Assembly (NCBI RefSeq): GCF_019799965.1
Contig: NZ_JABGCJ010000005.1
Location: 124,001 to 188,000 of the forward strand
Direction of reading: 5' to 3'
Length of the DNA: 64,000 bases
Origin: Modestobacter italicus
Lineage (GTDB): Bacteria; Actinomycetota; Actinomycetes; Mycobacteriales; Geodermatophilaceae
Made by a program: the position numbers and the translations under genes. Of this stretch, positions 38,676 to 48,238 are shown one piece after another. Below the pieces are notes generated by a model. It ran no database searches. It saw nothing but the letters and a program-made list of their open reading frames with translations, and had not been told where the DNA came from. Position 1 is the first letter of the stretch. Every line of letters begins with the position of its first letter.

Positions 38676-39173
38676 ATGAACTCCTCGTTCGTCGAAGACC
38701 TCATCGCCCAGCTCACCGAGTTCGCCGCCGGGCTGGAGCAGTGGCAGCAGCTCGGCGCGCTCCTGCTCTTCGGGATGATCCCGTTCGTCGAGTCCTATCT
38801 GGGCAGCTTCATCGGCATCGTCGTCGGCGTCGACCCGCTGCTGGCCGTGCCCGCCGCCGTCATCGGCAACATCGTGGCCACGTTCCTGATGATCGCCCTG
38901 GCGGGAGGTGTCCGTGATGCCGCCACCCGGGGTCGATCGGGCGAACCGACGTCCAAGCGCAAGCGGAGGGTCGCCACGTACTTCCAGCGTTTGGGTGTTC
39001 CCGGTGTCTCGCTGCTCGGAGCGCTCCTCCTGCCCACGCAGATCACCGCGCCGACCCTGATCGCGCTCGGCGCGCGCAGGGGTGCCGTCTACGTGTGGAT
39101 GGGCATCGCGATCATCGTGTGGGGCATCGCCTTCGGTTTCTTCGGGGAGCGCGTTGTCGCCTGGTACGGATGA
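38676..39173 (+). CDS. Small multidrug export-type membrane protein
   Basis: The 165-aa protein has four hydrophobic segments (about 25-45, 50-76, 108-128 and 136-158). The core FGMIPFVESYLGSFIGIVVG and LGALLLPTQITAPTLIALGA match the putative small multi-drug export family (DedA-like fold). The conserved Glu in the first motif lies within the membrane. A Lys/Arg-rich loop (SKRKRRVATYFQRLG) faces the cytosol. Transport substrate is unknown. The start is ATG 38676 after about 180 bp with no other gene. Confidence 0.8.
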   Translation: MNSSFVEDLIAQLTEFAAGLEQWQQLGALLLFGMIPFVESYLGSFIGIVVGVDPLLAVPAAVIGNIVATFLMIALAGGVRDAATRGRSGEPTSKRKRRVATYFQRLGVPGVSLLGALLLPTQITAPTLIALGARRGAVYVWMGIAIIVWGIAFGFFGERVVAWYG

Positions 39174-39363
39174 GCCCCGGTCCACCGTCGCCCTGGGCCG
39201 ACCGCGATCGGGCCCCCGGCACAGAGTCCCCGGCGGATGTGGCCGTCGACGAACGGGATGCCCGCCCCCGGCGCCAGCGCACGACTCGACTCTGCGACGG
39301 GATGTCTGCGCGGAGACGGCGGATGACGATGCTCGCGTTCGCCGGGCCTGGGTCACGTGTCGC

Positions 39364-39666
39364 TCACGGCACGTGGGCGCTCCACGCTGCTCGCGCGAGG
39401 TCCACTCGCACGTCGTCGCCGCGGTGCAGCAAGGGAGTCGACTCCTCGAGGAACCGGGCCAGTGCCTCCTGGGCCGCGGCTTCGACCGGCCGCCCCATGG
39501 CGTCCACCACCCGCCACCACGGCACGTCGTGACCGTCTCGGCGCAGGACCTGACCGACGGCGCGCGGGCCTGTGCCGGCCGCCTCGGCGACATCGCCATA
39601 GGTCATCACGTGCCCGCTGGGGATCGAGGACACCGTGCTCAGGACCCGCTCGGCCACGTCGTTCAT
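39364..39666 (-). CDS. Alkyltransferase-like protein (ATL)
   Basis: This 100-aa MGMT-fold protein begins MNDVAERVLSTVSSIPSG with GAGGGG upstream. The segment YGDVAEAAGTGPRAVGQVLR forms the helix-turn-helix. The active-site motif is PWWRVVDAMGR, with Trp replacing the reactive Cys of PCHRV. ATL proteins bind O6-alkylguanine and flag it for nucleotide excision repair without repairing it. An AlkD-like gene on the same strand ends 115 bp upstream, suggesting a two-gene response to alkylation damage. Confidence 0.9.
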   Translation of the reverse strand: MNDVAERVLSTVSSIPSGHVMTYGDVAEAAGTGPRAVGQVLRRDGHDVPWWRVVDAMGRPVEAAAQEALARFLEESTPLLHRGDDVRVDLARAAWSAHVP

Positions 39667-39781
39667 GATCTCGCCCCTCACTGCCGTCGTCGATCGTGTG
39701 TCCCGTGGAGCTCGCGTCGACCATCCCGGCCGACGCGGGTCACCCTCCACAGGGTCGGCGGCCACTCCCGGCGGCCGGACC

Positions 39782-40915
39782 TCACGCGCCCCGCCGTCCG
39801 TCATCGCCACCCTTCTCCGCCCTGTCCGGCGTCCCCAGGACGAACCCCTCGGGTGGAGAGAGGACCCCGTTCGCCTGCACGGTGACGTGGTGCGGCCCCG
39901 GGTGGTAGGTCCGGGTGGTGATGGGGCGGAAGGAGTGGGTCTTCGTGACGACGGTGCTGCCGCCGGCGGCGATGCGTCGTGACGCGAGCTTGAAGGTCTT
40001 CGCACTCACGGAGCCGTTGGCGCGTCGGAACCCGATGGAGTAGTCGATCGCCACGGTCGCGTCCGTCTCCCCGTCGTTGGTGACGACGGCCGTGAACGTG
40101 AGATCCCCTCCCCAGGGGACGCCCTCACCGGAGATGCGCGGCCGGGCCACGTGCAGGTCGTCCCCGGTGAACCCCACGAGAGCCAGCGCGGTGGGATCGG
40201 CCCGCTTGATCAGCGTCCGCAGGCCGTGCCGGAGCACCCAGGGGGTGTTGGCGTCCGGCTCGCCGGCCCACGCGGCGGCGACGTCCGTGACGACAGAGGG
40301 CTCGACGCGACTCAGGTCGTTGAGGTGGTTCGCGACCGAGCGCCGCACGTACTCGGCCGGATCGCGGTAGGTGGCGTCCAGGATGCCTCGTGTCGCCTGC
40401 GGATGGGCGAGCAGCCATGGCACCCGTCTCGCCCAGGGCAGGTAGGCGCGAGAGCCTTCGGTGGCGAGCCGCCGCACGTGCTCGCTGTCGTGCCCCGTCC
40501 AGGTCTGCATGATGCGGAGGCCGCGCTCGGGTCGCGCGTTCAGCAGGTCGCGAACGGCGAACTCGCCCGTCAGCCCGACGGTCAGCCGGGCCAGGAGGGC
40601 CATGGCGGCGTCGAAGTCCCGCGTCGACCCGGTCTCGACTGCTCTCGAGGCGATGAACTCCGTGGTGGGCCAGATCATCCACCCCTCGAAACGCGGCCCG
40701 TCCAGCACGTCGAGCACCACGCGCTCGGCGGCGTGGAACCCCGCCGGGACGTCGCTGAGGAGAGCATCGCGGACGACGTCCACCCGCTGCCGGAGGCGGA
40801 GACCCCGCACGGCGCCCTCCGCCTGGAGCAGGGCGGAGAAGTCCGCGGTGGGGGCGACCACCTCCAAGGCAGCCCGCAGCCGTGCGACGACGACGGGGCT
40901 GATCAGTTCGTCCAT
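39782..40915 (-). CDS. AlkD-like HEAT-repeat DNA alkylation repair protein with C-terminal beta domain
   Basis: This 377-aa protein is built of HEAT-like helical pairs. The conserved WTGHDSEHVRRLATEGSRAY and PWARRVPWLL, then YVRRSVANHLNDLSR, match bacterial DNA alkylation repair proteins of the AlkC/AlkD fold. The last 110 residues (HVARPRISGEGVPWGGDLTF onward) form an Ig-like beta domain, as in AlkC relatives, so AlkC-type is more likely than AlkD. The start is ATG 40915; GTG 40924 is possible, because an AGGAGG lies 13 and 4 bases before them respectively. It probably excises N3-alkylated bases. Confidence 0.85.
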   Translation of the reverse strand: MDELISPVVVARLRAALEVVAPTADFSALLQAEGAVRGLRLRQRVDVVRDALLSDVPAGFHAAERVVLDVLDGPRFEGWMIWPTTEFIASRAVETGSTRDFDAAMALLARLTVGLTGEFAVRDLLNARPERGLRIMQTWTGHDSEHVRRLATEGSRAYLPWARRVPWLLAHPQATRGILDATYRDPAEYVRRSVANHLNDLSRVEPSVVTDVAAAWAGEPDANTPWVLRHGLRTLIKRADPTALALVGFTGDDLHVARPRISGEGVPWGGDLTFTAVVTNDGETDATVAIDYSIGFRRANGSVSAKTFKLASRRIAAGGSTVVTKTHSFRPITTRTYHPGPHHVTVQANGVLSPPEGFVLGTPDRAEKGGDDGRRGA

Positions 40916-40971
40916 CGTGCCCACAGCGCCTCCTCTCCAGCAGGAGGCCACCTCCCGCAACCGGTCTCGTA

Positions 40972-41757
40972 CTAGACCGTCGGGACGGTCCCGCCGTCGA
41001 TCACGTACTCCGCACCGACGATCGCCGACGCCTGGTCGGACACCAGGAAGCCCACGAGATCGGCGATCTCCTCCGTCCTGGCGAAACGGCCGAGCGGCAC
41101 TCCGCCGAGGGAGTCGAGGATCTTCTCCTTCGCCCCCTCCCGGCTCAGGCCGTTCCCCTCCGCGATCCGGTCCACGAACTTCTCATAGGCCTCGGTCACG
41201 ATCCCGCCAGGACTGATCGCGTTGACCCGCACACCGTGCGGCGCGAGCTCGTTCGCCAGCCCCTTGTTGTACGTGCGCAACGCGGCCTTCGCCGCCGCGT
41301 ACGCGAGAGACGCGTCGTACTGCGGCATCTGCCGCTGGATGGACGTGAAGTGGAGCACCACACCACGCCCGGACCGGATCATCGACGGCAGCAGCGCTCG
41401 ATCGAGCCGCACGGCGCCGAGGAAGTTGAGCTGGAGCTCGACCATCCACTGCTCGTCCGTGATCGCCGCGAACCCCCCGGACGGCGTGGACGCGCCTCCC
41501 ACGACGTGCACGAGGACGTCGACGCCACCGGCCTCCCCGATCCGCGACGCGACGAGCGCCGTGCCCTCGACGGTCGAGGTGTCGGCCGCGATGAAGCGGT
41601 CCGGGTGCTCGTACCCGTCGGGCATCGTCCGAGCCGTCACGTACACATCGGCGCCGAGCTCGCGCAGCCGTTCGGCAACGGCCCTCCCCGATCCCTTCGA
41701 CCCGCCGGTGACGAGCGCTCGGCGCCCGTCCAGGCGCCCGCGATCCACGTTCCCCAT
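40972..41757 (-). CDS. SDR-family oxidoreductase
   Basis: The protein is 261 aa from ATG 41757, with CGGAGGAGC nine bases upstream. The motif [17 protein letters not shown] near residue 14 binds the dinucleotide. [12 protein letters not shown], the Ser in [12 protein letters not shown] and [14 protein letters not shown] complete the active site. The tail [15 protein letters not shown] is the usual SDR C-terminus. NADPH is likely from the Arg in TARTMPD. The substrate is unknown. The gene follows the flavoprotein gene on the same strand, with a 33-bp gap to it. Confidence 0.9.
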   Translation of the reverse strand: MGNVDRGRLDGRRALVTGGSKGSGRAVAERLRELGADVYVTARTMPDGYEHPDRFIAADTSTVEGTALVASRIGEAGGVDVLVHVVGGASTPSGGFAAITDEQWMVELQLNFLGAVRLDRALLPSMIRSGRGVVLHFTSIQRQMPQYDASLAYAAAKAALRTYNKGLANELAPHGVRVNAISPGGIVTEAYEKFVDRIAEGNGLSREGAKEKILDSLGGVPLGRFARTEEIADLVGFLVSDQASAIVGAEYVIDGGTVPTV

Positions 41758-41790
41758 CTCTGCTCCTCCGTCGTCGTCCATCGCCGCGCT

Positions 41791-42765
41791 CTACGACGCC
41801 TCTCTGGTGTCATCCCGCAGTTGCTCGACCGCGATCCGGGCGTCCTCGAAGACCAGGTCGACGTTGATCGCGGTGGCGGCGGCCATCCCCTGCGCCGCCG
41901 AGGCCATGACCTGCGCCGTCACGTCGGCGGCGTTCCCGGCGACCCAGACCCCGGGCACCTCGGTCAGGCCGGTCGGGTCGGCGGGCACGCGGGTGCCCCG
42001 GACGGCGCCGTGCACCACCTGGTCGACCGGCTCGATGCCCAGGCCGGCCAGCAGCCCGGCGTTGGCCCTGAACCGCGGTGCCACGACCAGCGCTTCGCGG
42101 GCGACCACCTCCCCTGAGGCCAGCCGGACGCCGGTCAGCGCACCGTCGGCGACGTCGAGCGCGGCGACCGCCCCCTCGACCACGCGCACCCCCCGGGCGG
42201 CGAGCTGCTCCCGCTGCTCCGGGGTGGGCGCAGCCCCCGTGTGCGGGAAGAGGACGACGTCGTCGCTCCACTGCCGCCACAGCAGCGCCTGCACGGTGCT
42301 CTGCGGTCCCGAACCGAGCACGCCGATCGCCCGGTCGCGGACCTCCCAGCCATGGCAGTAGGGGCAGTGCAGGGCGCTCCTCCCCCACAGCTCCGCCACG
42401 CCGGGGACGTCGGGCAGCTCGTCGGTCAGCCCGGTCGCCACCAGCAGCCGGCGCGCCCGCACCGACCGCCCGTCGGCCAGGTCGACACCGAACCCGCCGT
42501 CCTCCCGGCTCAGCGCGGAGACCCGGCCCTCCGTCACGGTGCCCCCGTAGCCCTGGACCTCCCGGCGGCCGATCGCCACCAGCTCCCCGGGCGGCGTCCC
42601 CTCGCGGCCGAGCACGTTGTGCACGTGCTCCGCCGGTGCGTTGCGCGGGTCGCCGGCGTCCACCACCAGCACCCTGCGCCGCGCCCGGGACAGGGCGAGC
42701 GCCCCGCTCAGGCCGGCGGCGCCACCGCCGACCACCACCACGTCGTACCGCTCGTCCAGAGTCAT
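41791..42765 (-). CDS. Thioredoxin-reductase-like FAD/NAD(P) oxidoreductase
   Basis: The 324-aa flavoprotein has FAD motif VVVVGGGAAGLSGALALSRA, redox-active ALHCPYCHGWEVRD, NADPH motif GVLGSGPQSTVQALL and late GVWVAGNAADVTAQ. The CPYC sequence marks TrxR-like proteins often paired with dedicated thioredoxins or used as natural-product disulfide oxidases. No thioredoxin is adjacent. ATG 42765 has GGAACGAG upstream. It lies 37 bp from the TRIC-channel gene on the same strand. Confidence 0.9.
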   Translation of the reverse strand: MTLDERYDVVVVGGGAAGLSGALALSRARRRVLVVDAGDPRNAPAEHVHNVLGREGTPPGELVAIGRREVQGYGGTVTEGRVSALSREDGGFGVDLADGRSVRARRLLVATGLTDELPDVPGVAELWGRSALHCPYCHGWEVRDRAIGVLGSGPQSTVQALLWRQWSDDVVLFPHTGAAPTPEQREQLAARGVRVVEGAVAALDVADGALTGVRLASGEVVAREALVVAPRFRANAGLLAGLGIEPVDQVVHGAVRGTRVPADPTGLTEVPGVWVAGNAADVTAQVMASAAQGMAAATAINVDLVFEDARIAVEQLRDDTREAS

Positions 42766-42802
42766 CTCGTTCCGTTCTCTCGTTGCGTCAGGGAGGTGGC
42801 GG

Positions 42803-43438
42803 TCAGCCCACCGGGGACGGGCCGACCGGAGATCGCCGCCCGCGCGCCCTCGGACCGCGCCAGTGGCGGTGCAGGGCGAGCACGCGGACGACGAAGATCG
42901 CGGCGGCGACTCCCGCGCCCAGCGCCGGGCCGTCGGCGTCGAAGGTCGAGGCGATCCCGACGACGAGGGCTCCGGCCACCGCCGGCACCGCGTAGAGCTC
43001 CGAGTCCGCCCGGAACAGCGCCGGGGTCTCGCGGGCGAGCACATCGCGGAGGACGCCGCCGCCCACGGCGGTCGTGACACCGAGCAGGGCGGCCGCCACC
43101 GGCAGGAGGCCGTGGTCGAGTGCCTTCTCGGTCCCCGCGACGCAGAAGAGCCCCAGGCCGGCCGCGTCGAAGACGAGCAGAGGTCTGCTCAGCCGCCCGA
43201 GCCAGGGGTGGGCGACGCACGTGACCCCGGCCGCCGTCAGGGCCACGACCAGGTACTCCCACCTGGTGAAGGCCGGAGGCGGCGTGTCGCCGAGCACGAG
43301 GTCGCGGACGATGCCGCCGCCCAGCGCGGTGACCACCGCCAGGATCGCGATCCCGACCACGTCGTGGTCGCGGCTGATCGCCATCAGGGCTCCCGACACC
43401 GCGAAGGAGAAGATGCCGATCAGCTCGAGGACCTGCAT
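42803..43438 (-). CDS. TRIC-family monovalent cation channel
   Basis: The 211-aa protein is formed by two homologous three-helix halves plus a seventh helix. GGGIVRDLVLGDTPPPAF (first half) and VGGGVLRDVLARETPALF (second half) are the glycine-rich kinked pore motifs of bacterial trimeric intracellular cation channels (former UPF0126). The ATG at 43438 is chosen because AGGAGG lies 11 bp ahead; a GTG at 43450 is possible. A basic 20-residue tail follows the last helix. It probably passes K+ or Na+. Confidence 0.88.
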   Translation of the reverse strand: MQVLELIGIFSFAVSGALMAISRDHDVVGIAILAVVTALGGGIVRDLVLGDTPPPAFTRWEYLVVALTAAGVTCVAHPWLGRLSRPLLVFDAAGLGLFCVAGTEKALDHGLLPVAAALLGVTTAVGGGVLRDVLARETPALFRADSELYAVPAVAGALVVGIASTFDADGPALGAGVAAAIFVVRVLALHRHWRGPRARGRRSPVGPSPVG

Positions 43439-43543
43439 GTCGTCACGCACCTCCTGGCGGGTGGCTGGCGGCGATGCCCCGACCGTCCCACCCGCTCCGT
43501 CGGCTGGATGCCGCCGCGGGTGGGACGGTCCTGGTGGGGCGTC

Positions 43544-44293
43544 TCAGCCGACTGTCGCGCGGGCGGCCTGGACGATCAGGTCGGCAACCGCGCCGGGCCG
43601 GGACACGGCGACGGCGTGGGAGGCGTCGACCTCCACGACCGTGGACTGCGCGCGCTGGGCCATGAAGACCTGCGCCTCGGCCGGGACCGCGAGGTCCTGT
43701 CGGGTGACCAGGGTCCAGGACGGGATCGTCCGCCAGGCCGCCGCCGTCGCCTTCTCCTCCAGCGCGTCGCTGGTGATGGGCCGCTGCGTCGCGAGCATCA
43801 GCTCGGCGACCTCCGGCGGGACGTCGGCGGCGAACACCTGCCGGAACCTGTCCGGCAGGATGTACAGGTCGGTCACCGTGCCCCCGTTCCCGTCAGAGAC
43901 GGGGACCTGGGCCAGCGCGGACCCCAGCTCGTTGCCGGGGAACTTCCCGGCCAGCTCACCGGTGCTCTCCCCCTCCTCCAGCAGGAAGCTGCCCACGTAG
44001 ACGAGCGCCCGGACGCCGGGGTGCCCGTCGGCGGCCACGCTCATCACCGAGCCGCCGTAGGAGTGACCGACCAGCACGATCGGGCCGCTCAGCCGGTCCA
44101 GGAGGCTGCGCAACTGCAGCGCGTCGTAGCGCAGGCTCCGGAGCGGGTTGGCCGCGGCGAGGACCTTGTAGCCGTCGCTCTTGAGCTGCTCGATCACCCC
44201 GTTCCAGCTCGCGGACTCGGCGAAGGCGCCGTGCACGAGCACCACGGTGGGCTTCTCCTGTGCCGTCGTGCCCGTGTCGGTGTCGATGGTCAT
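43544..44293 (-). CDS. Alpha/beta hydrolase (salicylate-esterase/EstC-like)
   Basis: The 249-aa protein has the oxyanion region VVLVHGAFAESASWNGVI, nucleophile elbow VLVGHSYGGSV and catalytic His in EVDASHAVAVSRP. The family resembles plant-type MES/hydroxynitrile-lyase-like esterases common in actinobacteria. Start ATG 44293. A GATATATC palindrome lies 57 bp upstream in the divergent region shared with the GntR gene, so that regulator may act here. The substrate is unknown. Confidence 0.88.
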   Translation of the reverse strand: MTIDTDTGTTAQEKPTVVLVHGAFAESASWNGVIEQLKSDGYKVLAAANPLRSLRYDALQLRSLLDRLSGPIVLVGHSYGGSVMSVAADGHPGVRALVYVGSFLLEEGESTGELAGKFPGNELGSALAQVPVSDGNGGTVTDLYILPDRFRQVFAADVPPEVAELMLATQRPITSDALEEKATAAAWRTIPSWTLVTRQDLAVPAEAQVFMAQRAQSTVVEVDASHAVAVSRPGAVADLIVQAARATVG

Positions 44294-44349
44294 GACCGTT
44301 CCTCTCGGACCGCAGCGACCCGGACGACCGGATCGGTCGCGTCAGCGCT

Positions 44350-44357
44350 GATATATC
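44350..44357. promoter_or_regulatory. AT-rich palindrome GATATATC
   Basis: An eight-base palindrome in otherwise GC-rich DNA, 57 bp upstream of the alpha/beta hydrolase gene. It could be the -10 region or an operator. It resembles the two ATATAT-centred palindromes at 44497 and 48239. Confidence 0.4.
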
Positions 44358-44496
44358 GACCGTAGAGAGCGGGTGTGGCCTTCGCGTACGTCAGATGACG
44401 GTCCATCCGACCACCCGTCGGCCAGGCGACGGGCTCGGCCGGGTCATCAGGGTCGCGCTCTCGGCCGCGCGGTTGCCGAGGGGTGACGGAGCGTCG

Positions 44497-44506
44497 CAAT
44501 ATACTG
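44497..44506. promoter_or_regulatory. CAATATACTG element at the GntR start
   Basis: The element matches the LuxR-upstream palindrome CAATATATTG at nine of ten bases and is flanked by CG and CG. It contains TATACT, a possible -10, immediately before the annotated GTG. Either the transcript is leaderless or this is a self-repression site. Confidence 0.45.
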
Positions 44507-44507
44507 C

Positions 44508-45188
44508 GTGGCCACTCCGAGGACTGCCCCGAGTTCCGATCGCAGCCTGCTGCGCGACGACGTGTACCGCCGACTCCGCGATGCCATCGAGAACGGCACC
44601 TTCGAGCCGGGCGAGCAGCTGAAGGACAAGGAGCTCGCCGCATGGCTCGGCGTCAGCCGGACCCCCGTCCGGGAGGCGCTGCTGCGCCTGGCACAGAGCG
44701 GGCTCGTCCTGGCCCAGCCCGGCCGTTCGACCATCGTCAGCCCGCTCGACGTCCGGGAGGTCCGCGACGCCCGGGACGTCGTCGCCGCGATGCACCAGGT
44801 TGCCGTCCGCGAGGCCGTCCCCGCCCTCACCGAGGCGGACGTGACCACCATGCGCGACGCCAACCGCCGGTTCGCCGCCGCTCTCGAGAGCGGCGACGTC
44901 GAGTCGGCCGTCCGGGCCGACGACGAACTGCACGGGGTGCCCGTGACCATCTGCGGCAACCGCGCTCTGGCCACGGTCCTCGAGCAGTTCACCCCCACGC
45001 TGCGCCGGGCGGAGCGGCTCCGGTTCGGCTCCCCCCTGGGTCACGCATCCGTCGCGCAGCACGACGAGCTCATCAGGCTCTGCGCCGCCGGCGACGTGGA
45101 GGGCGCGGCCTCCGTCGCCTACGGCACCTGGCAGAGCCTGCAGACCGATGCGGGGCCGACCGCCGGCCCCCCGGAGGCGGCCGGTTGA
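44508..45188 (+). CDS. GntR-family (FCD) transcriptional regulator
   Basis: The protein is 226 aa. The winged helix (about 15-75) includes LRDDVYRRLRDAIENGTFEP, LAAWLGVSRTPVREALLRLA and a wing LVLAQPGRSTIVSPL. An all-helical FCD ligand domain follows, with RDARDVVAAMHQVAVREAV and SVAQHDELIRLCAAGDVEGA. FCD members usually bind carboxylates through a metal site. The TATACT just before the GTG start makes the exact start uncertain. It is divergent from the alpha/beta hydrolase, its most likely target. Confidence 0.88.
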   Translation: MATPRTAPSSDRSLLRDDVYRRLRDAIENGTFEPGEQLKDKELAAWLGVSRTPVREALLRLAQSGLVLAQPGRSTIVSPLDVREVRDARDVVAAMHQVAVREAVPALTEADVTTMRDANRRFAAALESGDVESAVRADDELHGVPVTICGNRALATVLEQFTPTLRRAERLRFGSPLGHASVAQHDELIRLCAAGDVEGAASVAYGTWQSLQTDAGPTAGPPEAAG

Positions 45189-45420
45189 CCGCCGGGCGGC
45201 GGGGGTCCACCCGTCGAGCCCCGAGGAGCACGGGAGATCGCGTCTGCGAGCGGCTCAGCGTCGGAGCGACGACCCCCGGCAGCTCCACAACAGCTCGCCG
45301 AGTGCCCACCCGACGTCGGTCTGGGTGAGCTGCTCGCTCTGCGGCGCAGGGCCGGAGTCACCTGGGCCATGGAGATCTGCGCCGCGGCCGGACCGCGAGG
45401 TCCTACGGCCGCCGCGGACG

Positions 45421-48168
45421 TCAGACGACCGTCGCGCCGACGCTGGATCGGGTCGGTTCCGGACCGATCGCGCCCCGCAGGGCCACGCGGGAGGTGATCC
45501 CCAGTTTCGGGAAGATCCGGTGCAGGTGGGTGCCGACCGTCCGGTGCGACAGGTACAGCCGCGAGCCGATCTCCCGGTTGGTCAGGCCCTGCGCCGCCAG
45601 CTGCGCGATCAGCAGCTCCTGCGGGCTCAGCTGCTCGCGTGCCTCCGGGGTGCGCGGCCTGCTCTGCTCCCCTGAGGCGCGCAGTTCCTGCCGCGCCCGT
45701 TCGCCCCAGGCGGCGGTGCCCAGGGCGTCGAAGGTGTCCCGCGCGGCCCGCAGCGGGGCACGGGAGTCCGCCGCCCGGCGACACCGCCGCAGCCAGGCCC
45801 CGTGGGCCAGCTGCAGGCGGGCACGGGGGAAGGGCCAGGCACCCAGGTCAGCCGCCAGGGCCGCATCGAAGAGCTTCTCGGCCTCGTCCTCGGGGGCCAG
45901 GAGCGCTCGGCCGTGGCGCAGCCCGATGTGCAGCAGTGGTGACGGCGTCCGCGCCGCGATCACCTCGATGTCGGACAGGACCGGCTCGACCTCCGCCCGG
46001 TGCCCGCTGTGGACGGCGGCCTCGACCAGGTCGCCGACGGCGAAGGTGCGCACCACGGGGTGGTGGGCAGGGTCGGCGGGGTCGAAGAGGCGGACCAGGT
46101 GGTCCCAGGCGGCCTGGTGCAGTCCCAGGTCGAGCGCGACCATGCCCCGGGCGAACTGCACACCCGCCAGGATCGCGTTCGAGTCCACCTGCAGGCCCAG
46201 CCGGGCCGCCTCGGCGAAGCGGGCCTCGACGTCCTCGGCGCCGCAGACCGCTGAGACCACCGACTGGACCACCAGGGCGACGGCTCCCATGAGCGGCTGG
46301 GCGGAGTCCGCGGCGAGCCGGGCGGCCTCGTCGGCAGCCGTGGCGGCCAGGTCGAACCGTCCGACGTTGAGCGCGCTCCACGCCTGGACGGCCAGGGCCC
46401 GGCCCAGCAGTCCGAGCCGGCCGTCGCCCCGGAGGCCGGCCACCGCCGACGTCAGGAACTCCACGGCCAGCGGGAAGTCGCCCACGACGCTCGCCGCCTC
46501 GCCGGCCGCCTGGGCCCGCGCCGTGTCGAGCGGGCCGTCGGACACGGCGCGCAGCCGTCGATGGAGCATCGCCCCCCGTTCGAACGGCGCCACGTAGGAG
46601 AGCACCTCGAGCACGAGGACGTCGTCCGGGTCGAGTGCCTGCTCGACGACCTGCAGCAGGTGGGCACGCGCCTCGGCGCCCGGCTCGGCCCACCAGCACC
46701 GCAGCCCCGCGGCCCGGAGGAACCCCAGCGCCTGGTCGGCCCGGCCGTCGGCCGCGGCCGCGGCCGCGACGTCGGTCAGCCTCCGGGTGCCCGCGCGGAC
46801 GTCGCGGATGCCCTCCTCGAACCCCTCCCGGATCACCGTCATGCGGGCCCGCTCACGATCCGGCACGTCGAGGACCGAGGTCTGACGCAGGAGGCGGTCG
46901 ACGACGTCGGGCCGCCCCCATTCGAAGGCCAGCTCGGCTGCTCGCAGGTAGCGCCGGGTCCGCTCCGCCGGGTCAGCGGTCAGCGTGGCGGCGCGCTCGA
47001 TCGCCGCCTGCGCCGCGGCCACGCCACCTCGGCGCTGGGCGCGGGCCGCGGCGTCCTCCAGTTCGGCGGCGACGGCGTCGTCCGGCGCATCAGCGGCCGC
47101 CGCCCGGTGCCAGATCTGCCGGTCGGTGCCGCGCAGCGTCCCGGCCAGCGCGAGGTGCGCGCGCTGGCGCTCGGCGAGGGTGGCCCGCTGGCGGATCGCG
47201 TGGCGGACCAACGGATGACGGAAGGTCAGCTCCCCGCCGTCGACGACGACCAGCCCGACCTCGACGGCCGAGGTGAGGGCCTCGGCGGTGACCTCGGCGC
47301 CGCGGAGGGCGGACGCCGCGACCAGGGCCTCGGCCAGGTCGCCTTCGTCCTCCAGCGCCGCGACGAGCAGCAGGTCCCGGGTCGCGTCGGCCAACCCGGG
47401 GAGTCGGGCTGCGAACGCGTCCTCCAGTCGGGCGGTCAGCGTCAGGGGTGCGTGGTCGTCCCGCGTGCCCTGCAGGGGCAGCTCCGCGAGCGCGAGCGGG
47501 TTGCCCGCGGCCTCGGCCAGCACGCGCTGGCGGTCGGTCGGGCCGAGCTGCGGCGCCCGGCGCGCGAGCACGGCCTCGGCGGATCGGGGGTCCAGGCGCT
47601 CCAGGCGGTGCTCGTCCAGTGCCGGACCGGAGAGGACGGGCGGGTAGCCGTCGCGCTGGGCGGCGACCATCACCACCGCCTCGGACTCCAGCCGCCGGGC
47701 CACGAAGCCGAGGACGTCGGCGCTGGGCCGGTCGAGCCAGTGCGCGTCGTCGATGACCAGCGCGAGGGGCTGGTCCGCGGCGCTGTCGCTGATCAGCGTC
47801 AGGGCCGCCAGACCGATCAGGAAGAGCTCCGGTGCGGCGTCGTCGGTCATGCCGAACGCCGCCTTCAGCGCCCGCCGCTGCGGCGCGGGCAAGGCGGGAA
47901 GGCGATCGAACAGCGACCGGAGGAGCTGGTGGAGGCCGGCGAACGGGAGGGTCGTCTCGGACTCGGCGCCGGTCGTGCTCAGCACCCGCAGCCCGCACTC
48001 GGCCGCGTCGTCGCGCACGTGACGCAGGAGAGCGGACTTGCCGATCCCGGGCTCGCCACGGATCAGGACGGCTGCTCCGCGGTGCCGTACGCCGCGGAGC
48101 AGCCGACCGAGCGCGTCGATCTCGGTGTCCCGGCCCACCAGGCCGGCCGCGATCCCGTCCACGCCCAT
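45421..48168 (-). CDS. Large LuxR-family ATPase regulator (LAL type)
   Basis: The 915-aa STAND/LAL regulator starts GVDGIAAGLVGRDTEIDALG. The AAA domain has Walker A IRGEPGIGKSALLRHV near residue 38 and Walker B LALVIDDAHWLDRPSADVL. A long TPR-like helical region (about 350-830) follows. The C-terminal LuxR HTH is LTNREIGSRLYLSHRTV, followed by KLGITSRVAL. ATP- and ligand-gated, such proteins activate sugar or secondary-metabolite genes. I start it at ATG 48168, as the upstream frame to 48420 lacks similarity. The CAATATATTG palindrome lies 71 bp upstream. Its targets are unknown. Confidence 0.9.
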   Translation of the reverse strand: MGVDGIAAGLVGRDTEIDALGRLLRGVRHRGAAVLIRGEPGIGKSALLRHVRDDAAECGLRVLSTTGAESETTLPFAGLHQLLRSLFDRLPALPAPQRRALKAAFGMTDDAAPELFLIGLAALTLISDSAADQPLALVIDDAHWLDRPSADVLGFVARRLESEAVVMVAAQRDGYPPVLSGPALDEHRLERLDPRSAEAVLARRAPQLGPTDRQRVLAEAAGNPLALAELPLQGTRDDHAPLTLTARLEDAFAARLPGLADATRDLLLVAALEDEGDLAEALVAASALRGAEVTAEALTSAVEVGLVVVDGGELTFRHPLVRHAIRQRATLAERQRAHLALAGTLRGTDRQIWHRAAAADAPDDAVAAELEDAAARAQRRGGVAAAQAAIERAATLTADPAERTRRYLRAAELAFEWGRPDVVDRLLRQTSVLDVPDRERARMTVIREGFEEGIRDVRAGTRRLTDVAAAAAADGRADQALGFLRAAGLRCWWAEPGAEARAHLLQVVEQALDPDDVLVLEVLSYVAPFERGAMLHRRLRAVSDGPLDTARAQAAGEAASVVGDFPLAVEFLTSAVAGLRGDGRLGLLGRALAVQAWSALNVGRFDLAATAADEAARLAADSAQPLMGAVALVVQSVVSAVCGAEDVEARFAEAARLGLQVDSNAILAGVQFARGMVALDLGLHQAAWDHLVRLFDPADPAHHPVVRTFAVGDLVEAAVHSGHRAEVEPVLSDIEVIAARTPSPLLHIGLRHGRALLAPEDEAEKLFDAALAADLGAWPFPRARLQLAHGAWLRRCRRAADSRAPLRAARDTFDALGTAAWGERARQELRASGEQSRPRTPEAREQLSPQELLIAQLAAQGLTNREIGSRLYLSHRTVGTHLHRIFPKLGITSRVALRGAIGPEPTRSSVGATVV

Positions 48169-48238
48169 CAGCGCCCACCACCGTCCGGCTGCTGCGCGGA
48201 TCCCGCTCGGGCGATCCGCGACGCCCTCGACACGGCAG

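Noticed and set aside
39170-39532. Open frame starting in the stop of the small multidrug-export gene
   Set aside because: ATGA overlap is attractive, but it runs antisense through the ATL gene and its protein has no bias or motif.
45189-45420. Gene between GntR and the LuxR-type regulator
   Set aside because: The 232-bp convergent gap has only short frames without ribosome site or bias.
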